Assembly (NCBI GenBank): GCA_021779635.1
Contig: JAJYAH010000120.1
Span: 1-12,619 of the forward strand
DNA: 12,619 nucleotides
Direction: 5' to 3'
Source of the DNA: Pseudomonadota bacterium
GTDB taxonomy: Bacteria > Pseudomonadota > Alphaproteobacteria > Rhizobiales > Xanthobacteraceae
The translations under genes and the position numbers were made by a program. The notes beneath the pieces are model-generated. The model ran no database searches. It saw only the letters and a program-made list of their open reading frames with translations, and had not been told where the DNA came from. Below, in pieces: positions 6,679 through 12,619 of this stretch. How positions within the stretch are numbered: position 1 is the first letter of the stretch; the number at the start of each line of letters is the position of its first letter.

Positions 6679-7150
6679 CGTTCCAGCTTTCCAGTATCGA
6701 CGCGACAGCCTTGCACGCCTTCGGAATCGCCGCGCCAACCGCTTTTGTAGGGGCCAGGCCCCAATCAGTTGATCCCGGCTGTATGGCGATCAGCGCCCGC
6801 CGCTGCGGTACAGTGCCCGCCAGATGGGCCGCCGATATCAGATCGGACAACGCCACCTCGTGCGCGGTGCGCTTGCTTCCGCGAAGCTGCTTGTCCATGT
6901 CCAGCCCCTGGAAGACCTGCATTGCGCCGGGCGCATCGTCCAACTCCATCGCGTCGATTGCGATGAGGGAGTTGAATTGTTCAACCGCGGCGAGAAGCTC
7001 CAGTCCGATCGTGCCCCCGTCGCGAAGCGCGACCAAATGGATGATCTGAATATTGGTTTCGAGCGCGCGAATGATATGCACACCTACCCCATCGTCGCTG
7101 AGCAGGCTGTTCCCGATCCCGAGGATCAGCGTTTGGGTCGTGGTTCGCAT
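6668..7150 (-). CDS. hynD: Hydrogenase maturation protease (HyaD/HupD/HynD family)
   Basis: The 160-residue endopeptidase removes the C-terminal tail of the large subunit after the NiFe centre is installed. The family signature ILGIGNSLLSDDGVGVH is at residues 9-25. The nickel-sensing residues of HybD (E16, D62, H93) correspond to D20, D66 (IDAMEL) and H97 (TAHEVAL); aspartate at the first position occurs in HycI. The DGGTIGLEL segment (44-52) is also typical. I place the start at the ATG at 7150, since it gives the normal family length with the beta strand immediately following; the longer frame to 7360 would run through the promoter region and into hypC. CGAG lies 5 nt upstream as a weak ribosome binding site. 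It is the first gene of the leftward operon and its expected substrate is the subunit encoded at 2795-4540. Confidence 0.92.
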   Translation of the reverse strand: MRTTTQTLILGIGNSLLSDDGVGVHIIRALETNIQIIHLVALRDGGTIGLELLAAVEQFNSLIAIDAMELDDAPGAMQVFQGLDMDKQLRGSKRTAHEVALSDLISAAHLAGTVPQRRALIAIQPGSTDWGLAPTKAVGAAIPKACKAVASILESWNDER

Positions 7151-7280
7151 GAAAACTCGGGCTTTTTCACCCGCCCCTGTTTTTCTATGCGTGCCCCAAG
7201 GGTTCACGTCGTTGATCTGTGTCAATAACGGCCTCTGGGTTAGGCGTAGGTGTAACTTTTTTAATAGGGACGATGGCGTG
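7151..7280. promoter_or_regulatory. Divergent promoter region between the structural and hyp operons
   Basis: This 130-bp gap separates the diverging hynD and hypC starts. For the leftward operon, a minus-strand CATAGA (7184-7189) would place the transcript start near 7177, putting the FNR-type box centre about 41.5 bp upstream. For the rightward operon, TGTAAC (7251-7256) would start transcription near 7263 with the box about 44 bp upstream. No -24/-12 sigma-54 promoter is visible. Transcript starts are inferred. Confidence 0.5.
7212..7225. promoter_or_regulatory. FNR/FixK/Anr-type binding site
   Basis: TTGAT-CTGT-GTCAA matches the consensus TTGAT-N4-ATCAA at nine of ten half-site positions. 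It lies in the divergent promoter region at a spacing suited to class II activation in the leftward direction and close to it in the rightward direction. This implies control by an oxygen- or redox-responsive CRP/FNR regulator. The regulator gene is not in the window. Confidence 0.7.
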
Positions 7281-7526
7281 ATGTGCGTGGGGATTCCGAT
7301 GCGGGTCGTGCTGTGCGACGGTTTTGTCGCGCGTTGCGAGGCCAAGGGAATCGAGCGCACAGTTAGCCTGTTTCTTCTCCAGCATGAGACGATCGAACCC
7401 GGAGATCACGTGATGGTCCATGTCGGTTACGCGATCCAGAAAATGTCGCAGCCTGACGCCCAGAGTACGTGGGACCTTTACGACGAAATGCTGGTTGCCG
7501 AGGCGGAAGCGCTGGGCGATGCATGA
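7281..7526 (+). CDS. hypC: HypC hydrogenase assembly chaperone
   Basis: The 81-residue protein begins M-C-V-G-I-P, the invariant HypC/HybG start; C2, exposed after removal of the initiator methionine, binds the Fe(CN)2CO precursor together with HypD. The GDHVMVHVGYAI segment (41-52) with H47 is also conserved. HypC shuttles the iron unit from HypD to the large-subunit precursor. AGGGA (7266-7270) lies 10 nt before the ATG. It opens the rightward operon, and its end overlaps hypA by 8 nt. No second HypC-type chaperone (HupF/HybG) is seen in the window, so this one probably serves both HypD and the large subunit. Confidence 0.95.
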   Translation: MCVGIPMRVVLCDGFVARCEAKGIERTVSLFLLQHETIEPGDHVMVHVGYAIQKMSQPDAQSTWDLYDEMLVAEAEALGDA

Positions 7527-7887
7527 GCTGGCTATCTGCCAGAGTTTGCTGCGGGAGGTCGAACGGGTGGCGGCCGAACGTGGCGCTGTTGCGGTGAGCG
7601 GTATTGTGATCGCCATTGGTCCTTTGGCGGGTGTCGAGGCGCCGCTGCTTGCGCGAGCGTTCAGCGTGGCGCGGGCGGGCACAATCGCAGAGAACGCGAG
7701 CCTCGAAGTCGAAACCACGCCGATCATGGTGCAGTGCGGCGCGTGCGGTGCGGAGACAGCGGTGGCCACCAACGCGTTATTGTGCGGCGAATGCGGCGCC
7801 TGGCGTGTCGAACTGAAGTCCGGCGACGAGTTGGTGCTGAAACGGGTGGAGTTGGCCCTCGACGCGGAAGCGACGTCGGAAGGTTGA
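7519..7887 (+). CDS. hypA: HypA nickel chaperone
   Basis: The 122-residue protein starts M-H2-E3-L, the nickel-binding N-terminus of HypA. The structural zinc site is C73-x2-C76 and C89-x2-C92. HypA passes nickel, with HypB, to the large-subunit precursor already loaded with iron. The ATG at 7519 lies inside the hypC end (8-nt overlap), so expression is probably coupled; the next gene follows after 22 nt. Length is typical of the family. Confidence 0.95.
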   Translation: MHELAICQSLLREVERVAAERGAVAVSGIVIAIGPLAGVEAPLLARAFSVARAGTIAENASLEVETTPIMVQCGACGAETAVATNALLCGECGAWRVELKSGDELVLKRVELALDAEATSEG

Positions 7888-7909
7888 ACGAGGCGAGAAA
7901 GGTTAACCG

Positions 7910-8731
7910 ATGTGCGAGGCATGCGGATGTTCGGTGACGCCAGGCGTGATCCGGGTGACTGGAAAAAATGGCTCCATCTCGGAGAAGCCTTCGCTCGGGG
8001 CGTCGGTCGACGTTCTTAGAAACATACTGGACGAGAATGACCATGAAGCTGCGCACAACCGGGAACATCTGGAGCGGCGCGGAATCCTCGCTGTCAATCT
8101 GATGTCCTCGCCCGGATCGGGCAAGACGAGCCTGCTCGAAGCCACCATCGACGCCGTCGGGGACAGGTTTCGCATCGCCGTTATCGAAGGCGACCTCGAA
8201 ACCGAAAACGACGCGAAGCGCATTCGCGCCAAGGGCGTTCCGGCCGTACAGATCACCACGGGACAGACTTGCCACCTCGACGCTCACATGGTGCACGACG
8301 CGCTGCATGCGCTCGATCTTGCGACCGTCGATATCCTCTTCATCGAAAATGTGGGCAATCTCGTTTGTCCGGCGAACTTCGATCTTGGCCAGCATGCCAA
8401 CGTTACGCTGGTCGCGGTCACTGAAGGCGATGACAAGCCGGCAAAATATCCGGTGATGTTCCGCGCATCGGACCTCATCCTTTTGTCGAAGTGCGATCTG
8501 TTGGACGTTCTCGATGACTTCTCAACAGAGGTGGCCGTGGGTCATATTCGCGCGCTCGCCAATCCAGCCGACGTGTTCGAGGTCACAGCCCGGCGCGCCG
8601 AGAGTCTCACACCCTGGATCGCCTGGCTGGAGCGGGAGCTCGAAGGCATCCGGAACGTCGCGGGGTCGCGCATCGCCGCCAGCCACGACGGCGATCATCA
8701 TCATCACCACCACCACCGTCCGGCCCCGTGA
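7910..8731 (+). CDS. hypB: HypB nickel-delivery GTPase with C-terminal polyhistidine tail
   Basis: The 273-residue GTPase has the N-terminal high-affinity nickel motif M-C2-E-A-C5-G-C7. The P-loop is SSPGSGKTS (66-74), and IEGDLETENDAKR and ENVGNLVCP follow. C121-H122 and C153 correspond to the metal site of the G-domain dimer interface known from E. coli HypB (C166, H167, C198). SKCD (193-196) replaces the common NKxD. Residues 263-269 are seven consecutive histidines, just four residues from the end, with H259 nearby. Histidine-rich stretches in HypB normally lie near the N-terminus, so this position is unusual. It may store or buffer nickel. AAAGG (7898-7902) lies 7 nt before the ATG, and the stop overlaps the hypD GTG start. 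Confidence 0.96.
   Translation: MCEACGCSVTPGVIRVTGKNGSISEKPSLGASVDVLRNILDENDHEAAHNREHLERRGILAVNLMSSPGSGKTSLLEATIDAVGDRFRIAVIEGDLETENDAKRIRAKGVPAVQITTGQTCHLDAHMVHDALHALDLATVDILFIENVGNLVCPANFDLGQHANVTLVAVTEGDDKPAKYPVMFRASDLILLSKCDLLDVLDDFSTEVAVGHIRALANPADVFEVTARRAESLTPWIAWLERELEGIRNVAGSRIAASHDGDHHHHHHHRPAP
8696..8716 (+). repeat. Polyhistidine codon run in hypB
   Basis: Seven consecutive histidine codons, three CAT followed by four CAC, encode residues 263-269 of HypB. The two-block codon pattern is what expansion of short CAT and CAC triplet repeats would give, so the run may be length-variable between strains. It ends 12 nt before the hypB stop codon. Confidence 0.85.
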
Positions 8732-9867
8732 CGCCGATGAACGAACACCTGATAGGCGCGAAGGAATGGTTGCGGCGGATCAGCGCCCTGCCGCTCGCCG
8801 GCAGAATCCGGGTGATGAACGTTTGCGGAGGCCATGAGCGCTCGATTTCTCAGGCGGGTCTGCGGGGCGCCTTGCCGCGCGAGATCGAACTCATTCCCGG
8901 TCCGGGATGTCCGGTATGTGTCTGCCCCGAAGAGGATGTGTACGCCGCGGTTCAACTTGCGCAGCGCAAGGACGTGATCCTGGTCGCGTTCGGTGACATG
9001 CTCCGTGTGCCCATCAATGTTCCGCGGCGCGAGCCGCGTTCGCTGGAACAGGCGCGCGCGGCAGGCGGCGACGTACGGCCGGTCGCCAGCCCGCGCGAAG
9101 CAGCGAAGATCGCACGGGCTAATGAAGATCGGGAGGTCGTGTTCTTCGCCGCTGGATTCGAAACCACCACGGCGCCCGTCGCGGCGCTGATCGCGGAGGG
9201 CTTACCACCGAACCTCTCGATCCTGTTGTCGGGCAGGCTGACGTGGCCCGCGGTAGCGATGCTGCTGAGTGGCGAAGAGCCCGGGTTCGACGCCCTGATT
9301 GCGCCGGGTCATGTCGCGACGATCATGGGCCCCGAAGGATGGCAGTTCGTGACCGAGGATCATGCCATGCCGTCGGCCGTCGCCGGCTTCGAAGCCGACA
9401 GCCTGCTCGCTGCCCTGTACTCAGTGCTGCGCCAGCATCTGGAAGGCCGAGCGTTTCTCGACAACTGCTACCTGAACGTCGCCAGGCCCGGCGGTAATCC
9501 GACGGCGCGGCGCCTGATCGACGAGACGTTCGATATCGTCGATGCAAATTGGCGCGGGATCGGCGCGATTCCGCGATCAGGCTTCGCCTTGAAGTCCGAG
9601 TTGGGAAACCTCGATGCCAATCGGCGCTTTGATCTAAGCGCCGATGAGACGCGAAAGCGGGCCGGTGAAATGCCGCCGGGATGTGATTGCGCGCGCGTGG
9701 TTCTGGGCAAGATTTATCCGAACCAATGCGGGCTATTCGGCAAGGCTTGCACACCGCGAAATCCGGTCGGCCCCTGCATGGTCTCTGACGAGGGGGCCTG
9801 CCGTATCTGGTGGGCGTCAGGTATTCGGCATGCTGCGGCTGATGAACACGTCCCCGCGCGATATTGA
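8728..9867 (+). CDS. hypD: HypD, Fe(CN)2CO assembly scaffold
   Basis: The 379-residue iron-sulfur protein is the scaffold on which, with HypC, the Fe(CN)2CO moiety is built. Signature motifs are N31-V-C33-G-G-H-E and G58-P-G-C61-P-V-C64-V-C66-P near the N-terminus, FAAGFETTT in the middle, and a cysteine-rich C-terminus (C319, C321, C334, C341, C350, C358) that holds the [4Fe-4S] cluster and redox thiols. The GTG at 8728 overlaps the hypB TGA (GTGA), suggesting coupling by translational re-initiation; an in-frame ATG at 8737 is an equally possible start. Neither has a clear ribosome binding site. The 3' end overlaps hypF by 38 nt. Confidence 0.95.
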   Translation: MTPMNEHLIGAKEWLRRISALPLAGRIRVMNVCGGHERSISQAGLRGALPREIELIPGPGCPVCVCPEEDVYAAVQLAQRKDVILVAFGDMLRVPINVPRREPRSLEQARAAGGDVRPVASPREAAKIARANEDREVVFFAAGFETTTAPVAALIAEGLPPNLSILLSGRLTWPAVAMLLSGEEPGFDALIAPGHVATIMGPEGWQFVTEDHAMPSAVAGFEADSLLAALYSVLRQHLEGRAFLDNCYLNVARPGGNPTARRLIDETFDIVDANWRGIGAIPRSGFALKSELGNLDANRRFDLSADETRKRAGEMPPGCDCARVVLGKIYPNQCGLFGKACTPRNPVGPCMVSDEGACRIWWASGIRHAAADEHVPARY

Positions 9868-12148
9868 CGCCCGCTTGGGCCGAACGGCGCGCCGGATGCT
9901 CATAAGCGGCAGGGTGCAGGGCGTGGGCTTCCGGCCCTTTGTCTATCGCACGGCGCAGCGGTTCGGGCTGACCGGCTGGGTGCGTAACGGCGCGGGAAAA
10001 GTGCTGCTTCATGTCGAAGGCTGCCCTGCCGATATCGCGCATTTTGAGACAGCATTAGTATCGGAGGCGCCATCGTTCGCCAAGCCGCGCCTGGAAACTT
10101 CGCATGACGCGGCCATCGAAGACTCATATGGCTTTCGCATTCTCGCCAGCGACACTGCCGAGGACGCGGACGTCCATGTTCCACCGGATCTGTTCTGTTG
10201 TGACGATTGCGCAGCAGAATTCGGCGATCTGTCCCAGCGACGTTTCCACTATCCGTTCACCAACTGCACGCAGTGCGGCCCGCGATACACCATTATCGCG
10301 GCGCTTCCCTACGACCGGCCAAGCACATCGATGGCTGGCTTCGAGCTTTGTCCACATTGCCGCGCGGAGTACGACAATCCGCTTGACCGGCGCTTCCACG
10401 CCCAGCCTCTCGCTTGTCCCGATTGCGGACCAGAGATCACCTTTCATGGAGCCAACGTCTCCTCGCGCGGCGATTCCGCCTTGTCGGCCACGGTAGCGCT
10501 CCTCCACGATGGCGGCATCGTCGCAGTGAAGGGCATCGGGGGATATCATTTGATATGCGACGCCGAGAGCGATACGGCCGTCATGCGGTTGCGAGCGCGC
10601 AAACACCGGCCGCACAAGCCACTTGCGGTCATGTTTCCCCAGCAAGGAGACGACGGACTCGATGCTGTTCGCGCTTGCGTGACACTGAACGAAATTGAAG
10701 CGCGGACCTGCACCGATCCAGCGCGTCCAATCGTACTCGCTCGCCGCCGCAGGACCGGCCGTCTCAGTGACACCATTGCACCCGGACTCAACGAGCTTGG
10801 CGTCTTCCTGCCCTATAGCCCGTTGCATCATCTTCTCATTGCGCGGTTTGGCCGCCCTCTCGTGGCCACCTCCGGTAACGTCAGCGGCGAACCGGTGATC
10901 ACCGGCGAGCTGGAAGCCGAGCGCCGGCTCGCGGCGGTAGCGGACGCGTTCCTTCACCACGATCGACCTATCCTTCGGCCGGCCGATGACTCGGTCGTAC
11001 GTGTGATCGCTGGAACGTCGCGCCCGGTTCGGCTCGGCCGCGGCATAGCGCCCCTGGAGATCGACCTGCCCCAAGCTTTCGTCGAGCCCATACTTGCTGT
11101 CGGGGGCCACATGAAAGGGGCCATCGCGCTGGGATGGGGTCGTCGCGCCGTGGTCTCGCCACACATCGGCGATCTCGACAGCCCGCGGAGCCTTCAGATT
11201 TTCGAACAGGTGATCGGCGATCTGTCGACTCTTTATCGGGTCGAACCCCTGCGGATCGTTTGCGATGCGCATCCAGGCTATGCCAGCACGCGCTGGGCGC
11301 TCGCGCGTGGACTGCCATTACTGCGTGTGCAGCATCATGCCGCGCACGCCTCTGCTCTGGCCGGCGAACATCCCGAGGTCTCCCGCTGGCTCGTCTTCGC
11401 GTGGGATGGCGTGGGTCTTGGCGGCGATGGTGATTTGTGGGGCGGCGAAGCTCTGATCGGCGCGCCTGGCGACTGGCGTCACGTCGCCAGCATGCGGCCG
11501 TTCCACCTCGCCGGAGGAGACAGTGCTGGCCGTGAGCCTTGGCGATCGGCGGCGGCCCTCATGTGGGAAGCCGGGCGCGACTGGTCGCCGGCGATCGAAG
11601 GCGCCGCGTTCGCCGCAGAAATCTGGCGAAAGCGGATCGGCACATCGCGCACCTCCTCGGTTGGCCGCCTTTTTGACGCGGCAGCATCGCTGATTCTCGG
11701 CCTGAACGTCGCGAGCTTCGAAGGGCAGGGGCCGATGGTGCTTGAAAGCCTCGGATGCGAGGTCAGCGGTCCCATTCCGTTGCCGCTCGCCCGTGGATCG
11801 GATGGAATCTGGCGAACCGATTGGGAGCCGCTCTTACCGATGCTTGAGGACGGAAGCCTGGCGCCCGAGGTGTGCTCAAGTATCTTCCACGAGAGCCTGG
11901 CGGGCGCGCTCGTCACTCAGGTAAAAGCGATCGCGCAGGTCGAGACCTTCGAAGCGGTCGGGCTTGCAGGCGGCGTATTTCAGAACAGACGGCTGGCGGA
12001 ACGGGTAAAGGAACTTCTGGCAGTTGAAGGCATCGACGGCTACCTGCCCGTAATGTTGCCCGCCAATGACGGCGGGCTTGCGTTCGGACAATTGATCGAG
12101 GCGCTTGGCCGAGCCTCTCATATCTTGCACGAAAAGAGCTCTCGATGA
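9830..12148 (+). CDS. hypF: HypF carbamoyltransferase
   Basis: The 772-residue enzyme makes the cyanide-ligand precursor from carbamoyl phosphate and transfers it to the HypE C-terminus. Domains in order: acylphosphatase (about 22-105, GRVQGVGFRPFVYR); zinc-finger pairs C124/C127, C146/C149, C174/C177 and C196/C199; YrdC-like nucleotide-binding domain (about 215-400, KGIGGYHL, KHRPHKPLAVMF and TSGNVSGEP); and a Kae1-like transferase domain (about 415-765) with the metal-binding QHHAAHA (501-507) and GLAGGVFQNRRLAERV. All expected modules are present and length is normal. The ATG at 9830 has CAGG 9 nt upstream; an ATG at 9842 is also possible. An extension upstream to 9644 would run inside hypD and is rejected. 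The stop overlaps the hypE start as ATGA. Confidence 0.95.
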   Translation: MLRLMNTSPRDIDARLGRTARRMLISGRVQGVGFRPFVYRTAQRFGLTGWVRNGAGKVLLHVEGCPADIAHFETALVSEAPSFAKPRLETSHDAAIEDSYGFRILASDTAEDADVHVPPDLFCCDDCAAEFGDLSQRRFHYPFTNCTQCGPRYTIIAALPYDRPSTSMAGFELCPHCRAEYDNPLDRRFHAQPLACPDCGPEITFHGANVSSRGDSALSATVALLHDGGIVAVKGIGGYHLICDAESDTAVMRLRARKHRPHKPLAVMFPQQGDDGLDAVRACVTLNEIEARTCTDPARPIVLARRRRTGRLSDTIAPGLNELGVFLPYSPLHHLLIARFGRPLVATSGNVSGEPVITGELEAERRLAAVADAFLHHDRPILRPADDSVVRVIAGTSRPVRLGRGIAPLEIDLPQAFVEPILAVGGHMKGAIALGWGRRAVVSPHIGDLDSPRSLQIFEQVIGDLSTLYRVEPLRIVCDAHPGYASTRWALARGLPLLRVQHHAAHASALAGEHPEVSRWLVFAWDGVGLGGDGDLWGGEALIGAPGDWRHVASMRPFHLAGGDSAGREPWRSAAALMWEAGRDWSPAIEGAAFAAEIWRKRIGTSRTSSVGRLFDAAASLILGLNVASFEGQGPMVLESLGCEVSGPIPLPLARGSDGIWRTDWEPLLPMLEDGSLAPEVCSSIFHESLAGALVTQVKAIAQVETFEAVGLAGGVFQNRRLAERVKELLAVEGIDGYLPVMLPANDGGLAFGQLIEALGRASHILHEKSSR

Positions 12149-12619
12149 TCGAAGACCGGCACGTCACACTCGCCCACGGCAACGGCGGTCGCTACATGCG
12201 TGAGTTGATCGACGAGATCTTCGCGCGCCATCTCGCAAATCCCGCGCTCGATGTCGGCCTCGACGCTGCGGCGATCGAACTCCCGCCCAGCCACACGATT
12301 TTCATCACGACGGACGCCTTCATTGTGCAGCCGCTCGAATTCCCGGGTGGCGATATAGGCACACTCGCGGTCAATGGCACGGTTAATGACTTGGCCGTCA
12401 GCGGTGCAGAACCCCGTTTCTTGACGCTCAACGCGATAATCGAGGAGGGACTAGAGGTTGCCTGTCTCGATCGGGTCATCAAGAGTCTTGGTGATGCGGC
12501 TCGGGCGGCGAACGTGCAGGTCGTTGCGGGTGACACCAAGGTCGTGCCGCGTGGGCAGGGCGGCGGACTCTATCTCGCCACCACTGGGGTTGGCGCGCGC
12601 GCGCCGGGCGTAGTGCTCG
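12145..12619 (+). CDS. hypE: HypE, thiocyanate-forming maturation protein (5' part, cut by window end)
   Basis: The first 158 residues are present and the gene runs off the right edge. The AIRS/PurM-like N-terminal domain is recognisable from the glycine-rich AHGNGGR (residues 10-16), FPGGDIGTLAVNGTVNDLAVSGA (about 66-88) and VVAGDTKVVPRG (about 125-136), which form the ATP-binding site. HypE dehydrates the carbamoyl group placed by HypF on its C-terminal cysteine to give the CN ligand; that PRxC tail lies outside the window and cannot be checked. The ATG at 12145 overlaps the hypF TGA by 4 nt, so the two partner enzymes are translationally coupled. Confidence 0.95.
   Translation, partial: MIEDRHVTLAHGNGGRYMRELIDEIFARHLANPALDVGLDAAAIELPPSHTIFITTDAFIVQPLEFPGGDIGTLAVNGTVNDLAVSGAEPRFLTLNAIIEEGLEVACLDRVIKSLGDAARAANVQVVAGDTKVVPRGQGGGLYLATTGVGARAPGVVL

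Noticed and set aside
7158..7173. CGGG...CCCG mini-hairpin in the hynD leader, considered as an attenuator
   Set aside because: A 4-bp stem with an 8-nt loop is too weak to support a regulatory call.
8696..8716. Polyhistidine run considered as a cloning-tag artefact
   Set aside because: It has mixed CAT/CAC codons, is followed by native residues RPAP and a stop overlapping hypD, and a metal-binding run makes sense in HypB.
9644..9829. N-terminal extension of hypF
   Set aside because: It lies within the conserved cysteine-rich end of hypD and shows no HypF similarity; the acylphosphatase domain begins about 20 residues after the ATG at 9830.
10124..11272. Minus-strand open frame (382 codons) inside hypF
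   Set aside because: It lies wholly antisense to the conserved HypF zinc-finger and YrdC domains, with no recognisable motif or ribosome binding site.
1..12619. CRISPR array, tRNA, rRNA or insertion sequence
   Set aside because: No regularly spaced repeats, tRNA-like arms, rRNA signature or transposase motifs were seen on either strand.

Overview
The window is a high-GC bacterial segment, most likely from a proteobacterium and possibly an alphaproteobacterium; that placement rests only on base composition and protein style. It is dominated by a nearly complete [NiFe]-hydrogenase locus arranged as two divergent operons around a 130-bp promoter region (7151-7280).

Left flank (1-1430): a C-terminally truncated metallophosphoesterase (191-787), a decayed and frameshifted enoyl-CoA hydratase remnant (about 895-1065) with a hairpin between the two, and a small intact YdhR-like monooxygenase-fold gene on the minus strand (1094-1411). 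Two broken metabolic genes beside an intact hydrogenase locus suggest a rearrangement or insertion boundary.

Leftward operon (7150 down to 1492, minus strand): maturation protease (HyaD/HupD/HynD type), a short HupH-like protein, the Tat-exported hydrogenase small subunit, a NarI/DsrM-like membrane cytochrome b (Isp1), the NiFe large subunit, and an HdrD/DsrK-like iron-sulfur protein (Isp2). Neighbouring genes overlap by 4 to 11 nt or are separated by 4 nt, so they look translationally coupled. This is an Isp-type group 1 (probably group 1e) uptake hydrogenase. H2 would be oxidised outside the cytoplasmic membrane, and electrons would pass through Isp1 haems to quinone and/or to Isp2 on the cytoplasmic side. 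The order S-isp1-L-isp2 differs from the S-isp1-isp2-L order I know for this type.

Rightward operon (7281 to the window end, plus strand): hypC-hypA-hypB-hypD-hypF-hypE (hypE cut by the window edge), the complete core set for building and inserting the NiFe(CN)2CO centre. HypB carries an unusual C-terminal seven-histidine run.

Regulation: a near-consensus FNR/FixK/Anr-type box (TTGAT-N4-GTCAA, 7212-7225) lies between the two operons and could serve both, which fits induction at low oxygen. The small subunit has the ordinary ECTGCTE proximal-cluster motif rather than the ECTCCSE form of oxygen-tolerant enzymes, consistent with an anaerobic or microaerobic role. I see no tRNA, rRNA, CRISPR array or recognisable insertion sequence.
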